This document shows positions 61,948 to 64,000 of a DNA stretch of 64,000 bases, one piece after another. The stretch comes from Stygibacter sp964604155 (GTDB lineage Bacteria; Cloacimonadota; Cloacimonadia; Cloacimonadales; TCS61). Below the pieces are notes generated by a model. That model did no database searches. It saw only the letters and a list, made by a program, of their open reading frames with translations, and was not told the origin of the DNA. Position numbers and translations under genes: made by a program. Numbering within the stretch: position 1 is the first letter of the stretch; each line of letters opens with the position of its first letter. Location of the stretch: positions 1 through 64,000 of the forward strand of contig CAZRXY010000120.1 in NCBI GenBank assembly GCA_964604155.1. The letters are read 5' to 3'.

Positions 61948-62547
61948 TTAGTTCATTTTGACCAGAAGCTCTGCAGCTTCCCGGAAGAATAATTTTACCG
62001 CATCTTTCTGATCGAGAGTATGTATTGTAGGATTTATTGCTGCTGAGGCAGCACTCAATTCTACAATGTCACTTTTCAATCCCGGATACTTAGTCACTTG
62101 AATATTACTCAGCTCTGTGGTTATAATATCAGTTGCCACTCGAATGCTGTCTGCATGCATAGTATCAAACTTATCTACCTGAATGAATGCTGCAATTTCT
62201 CTCACCTGCCCCAAATCCACCTGGAGCACATAGTCAACTGCACCGGCAATCGCCTGGGTGGCATCGGCTAATCTAAGCAGCGCTTCATGGGTATAAGCAT
62301 GTTCCAAATCCATCTCCTTGCCTGCATCTATAAATGCTACATAAGCTGCTACAATAACATTATCCTCCTTTATACCGATTGGTTCATTTACTTCTGCTTC
62401 TTCGATGTTGGAAACTTTAATTGCTTCCGCTATTTCCTCTTTGTTGCCAGTTAATAGCAGATAGTAGGCAATAAAGATAAGCGTAATAATTAATAACAAT
62501 ATCCAAGGCCGCTTCCGCTTTTTCTTCTCAATTTTAATTTCTGTCAT
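61948..62547 (-). CDS. Membrane-anchored hypothetical protein
   Basis: 199 residues. Basic N terminus (EIKIEKKKRKRP), one transmembrane helix (about 16-34), then a largely helical extracytoplasmic domain (VAAYVAFIDAGKEMDLEHAYTHEALLRLADA, then a Val/Ile-rich helical end). I know no family. GGAG five bases before ATG 62547; a GTG two codons upstream has no room for a site. First gene of the cluster with the 97-residue protein and the PRC-barrel protein; these clusters are usually linked to envelope stress, an inference. Confidence 0.65.
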   Translation of the reverse strand: MTEIKIEKKKRKRPWILLLIITLIFIAYYLLLTGNKEEIAEAIKVSNIEEAEVNEPIGIKEDNVIVAAYVAFIDAGKEMDLEHAYTHEALLRLADATQAIAGAVDYVLQVDLGQVREIAAFIQVDKFDTMHADSIRVATDIITTELSNIQVTKYPGLKSDIVELSAASAAINPTIHTLDQKDAVKLFFREAAELLVKMN

Positions 62548-63219
62548 AATCACTCCTTTTTGCTATTGATAACTTTGTTACCAATAAAAGATGTATCTCT
62601 ATAACATGATCACATCATCACACCCTTCGGCTTTATATCACCTGACACTTTCATTCGATAGTATAATGTGTTTTTGGGAAAGAGCAAATATATTCTTTTA
62701 GAACTAGTAAGAGGCTTTTATATAGTAGATAATGAGTAACTGACATTGGATAATTAAGAGAAGCCGAAATGACAATAATACTCAGCTTGCTGATTGTTAT
62801 GCAACTTATCAGCCGGAACATTGCATCTTATATGATATTTCACAATCAGTTATATTAAGTGATGATCTAAATTGTACAACTCAGGTATATGAGCTTTTCG
62901 CCACAGAAAATATCTTTATGACTTTGATGGTGCTTATATAGAAGTCTATCGAATAGAAAGCACTCAAAAATAGATAGATATGAAACTTCCCTCAATTGCG
63001 GTAACCTTTTTGGTTTTTTCTCAAAAAAGGCATCCCTCCGTTTTTCTATTGACAGGAACATGCTTACTGTTCACTCGTGGAACAGTTCGTCACTTGGTAA
63101 TTAGTTTCATCATGCTCATCGGTGAAGTTTTTTGTTTCTGGATACTGCTTATCGATGTCGAAAGAGTCAGCCGCTATCCAGCTATCATATAAATAAAAGG
63201 AGGAATTCAATTTACTGAT
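62548..63219. other. Intergenic region with possible coding remnants
   Basis: 672 bp, AT-rich. One plus-strand frame (about 62755-62940) reads protein-like (CYATYQPEHCILYD, then LNCTTQVYEL) but has no start and is closed by stops, so it is at most a remnant. Other open frames of 60-70 codons here overlap one another and lack ribosome sites. Confidence 0.5.
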
Positions 63220-64000
63220 ATGGAAGAGAGGGAAATATTCAATAAAGGTGAATTCAACCAATGGCAAATGGGTTTATTGCAGGAGGCTAACAAGCTATTT
63301 GGAATTAATAGTTTTAGTATTTCACTTTCAAATCGCCTCTTAACAAAATTGATGAAACAGACAGTCCTGAATGAGGAGAGCTTGCCTGCAGCAAATGAAC
63401 TTTTACGCATAGAAGTAGATGAATACTTGAAAGAATTGCAGTTATACTGCTATAAATATGCACTAAAATTGATCAAAGACCCGGAAACTGCCCAGGATAT
63501 TACGCAAATGGCTATGCAGGAAATGTTCAAATCAATGCAGCAGATTGAAGCCATTAAAGGCTGGCTGCACAGTACAGTTTATAATCTTGCCATGACTGCA
63601 ATCAAGTTAAAAGGCAGAGATAGAGAATTGATTAGAGAATTGACTGCTCAAAAATCAATGTATTATGATCCACAAAAACTGGAAAAAGTAGAATTAGAAA
63701 AAGTATTGTCTGAAGAGCAGGTGAAAGAACTGCTTACAGAAGATGATTACAGCAGATTTTTAGAGATCAATAAACACAATTCGCTCAAAGAATATGCAGA
63801 AAAAACAGGGATTAGTTATGGTACAGCTAAAAAACATAGTCATATTATACGACGTGATCTTAAAGCTGCCTACTTGAGAAAGATGGGTTGGAAAGCAAAA
63901 CCGGAAATTCTCACTTACAGGCAATATGATAATTTAAGACGATTTGTTCACCGTCTGCTGGAATACAGCAATAAAAATGAAATGAAAAGACTTAACCGTT
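63220..64000 (+). CDS. ECF-like RNA polymerase sigma factor, 3' end beyond the window
   Basis: Partial: 260 codons to the window edge without a stop. An N-terminal extension (1-65) precedes sigma region 2 (YKYALKLIKDPETAQDITQMAMQEMFKSM, then IKGWLHSTVYNLAM) and region 4 (LTEDDYSRFLEINK, SLKEYAEKTGISYGTAKKHSHIIRRDL). Residues after about 225 begin a C-terminal extension (RRFVHRLLEYSNKNEMK). It should direct RNA polymerase to its own promoter class. The ATG at 63220 lies 16 nt from GGAGG (63199-63203), an unusually long spacing, so a nearer non-standard start is possible. A partner anti-sigma factor would lie right of the window. Confidence 0.75.
   Translation, partial: MEEREIFNKGEFNQWQMGLLQEANKLFGINSFSISLSNRLLTKLMKQTVLNEESLPAANELLRIEVDEYLKELQLYCYKYALKLIKDPETAQDITQMAMQEMFKSMQQIEAIKGWLHSTVYNLAMTAIKLKGRDRELIRELTAQKSMYYDPQKLEKVELEKVLSEEQVKELLTEDDYSRFLEINKHNSLKEYAEKTGISYGTAKKHSHIIRRDLKAAYLRKMGWKAKPEILTYRQYDNLRRFVHRLLEYSNKNEMKRLNR

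Noticed and set aside
62755..63192. Short frames in the 62.5-63.2 kb gap
   Set aside because: No starts with ribosome sites; at best remnants.

Overview
The window reads as chromosome from an anaerobic, amino-acid-fermenting, Gram-negative-type bacterium. The best guess is the Cloacimonadota (Candidatus Cloacimonas) or a close FCB-group relative. Grounds seen in the sequence: a complete six-gene Rnf complex, an NAD(P)-type glutamate dehydrogenase, a carbamate kinase and a GlmL/MutL-type ASKHA protein (amino-acid fermentation); an OmpA-type outer-membrane protein; secreted proteins ending in FPNPFNP sorting domains or in a dockerin-like Ca-loop tail; strong GGAGG ribosome sites with frequent GTG/TTG starts. 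The lineage is inference. I found no rRNA, tRNA, CRISPR array, transposase or prophage.

Layout. 0-9 kb: GlmL-like protein, a PAS histidine kinase, ftsY, rpsT with a clear terminator, then a TPR protein / membrane protein with a cytoplasmic HTH-like tail / N-acetylmuramoyl-L-alanine amidase operon. 9-14.2 kb: rnfCDGEAB on the minus strand. 14.3-17.3 kb: a GT4 glycosyltransferase and an ABC exporter. 17.7-29.4 kb: secreted proteins (FPNPFNP protein, subtilase, deiminase, GH57-like enzyme) interleaved with feoAB and a small MraZ/AbrB-like protein. 29.4-33.7 kb: a TPR histidine kinase, a receiver-histidine kinase and a GPP34 protein. 33.9-41.7 kb: wHTH regulator with membrane partner, arcC, YugP-type protease, Mut7-C-like protein, OmpA protein, phosphoesterases, DUF432 and MscS. 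41.9-51.5 kb: a signalling and nitrogen-metabolism block. 52-55.5 kb: ruvX, mltG, an antiporter and an EIIA-like protein. 55.9-64 kb: deaD, a frameshifted DUF6880 gene, yihY, PRC-barrel and hypothetical genes, and a sigma factor cut by the window edge.

The most interesting block is 41.9-51.5 kb. A cytoplasmic GAF histidine kinase and an NtrC-type sigma-54 activator lie just upstream of glutamate dehydrogenase, which has a correctly spaced -24/-12 sigma-54 promoter. Downstream follow two PPDK N-terminal (ATP-grasp) proteins with no visible phosphohistidine or PEP domain. The second carries an N-terminal GAF-like sensor resembling the one in the kinase and a C-terminal nucleotidyltransferase domain. 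A previously easily missed 58-residue four-cysteine protein closes the operon. This looks like a regulatory or phosphotransfer module around glutamate dehydrogenase; its chemistry is not evident from sequence alone.

Other points: a DUF6880 gene split by a one-base frameshift in an A tract, a dispersed intergenic repeat (51.7 and 59.5 kb), an element of about 33 bp shared upstream of arcC and ruvX, a palindrome upstream of feoAB that could bind a DtxR-like regulator, and an unusually long GlmL protein.
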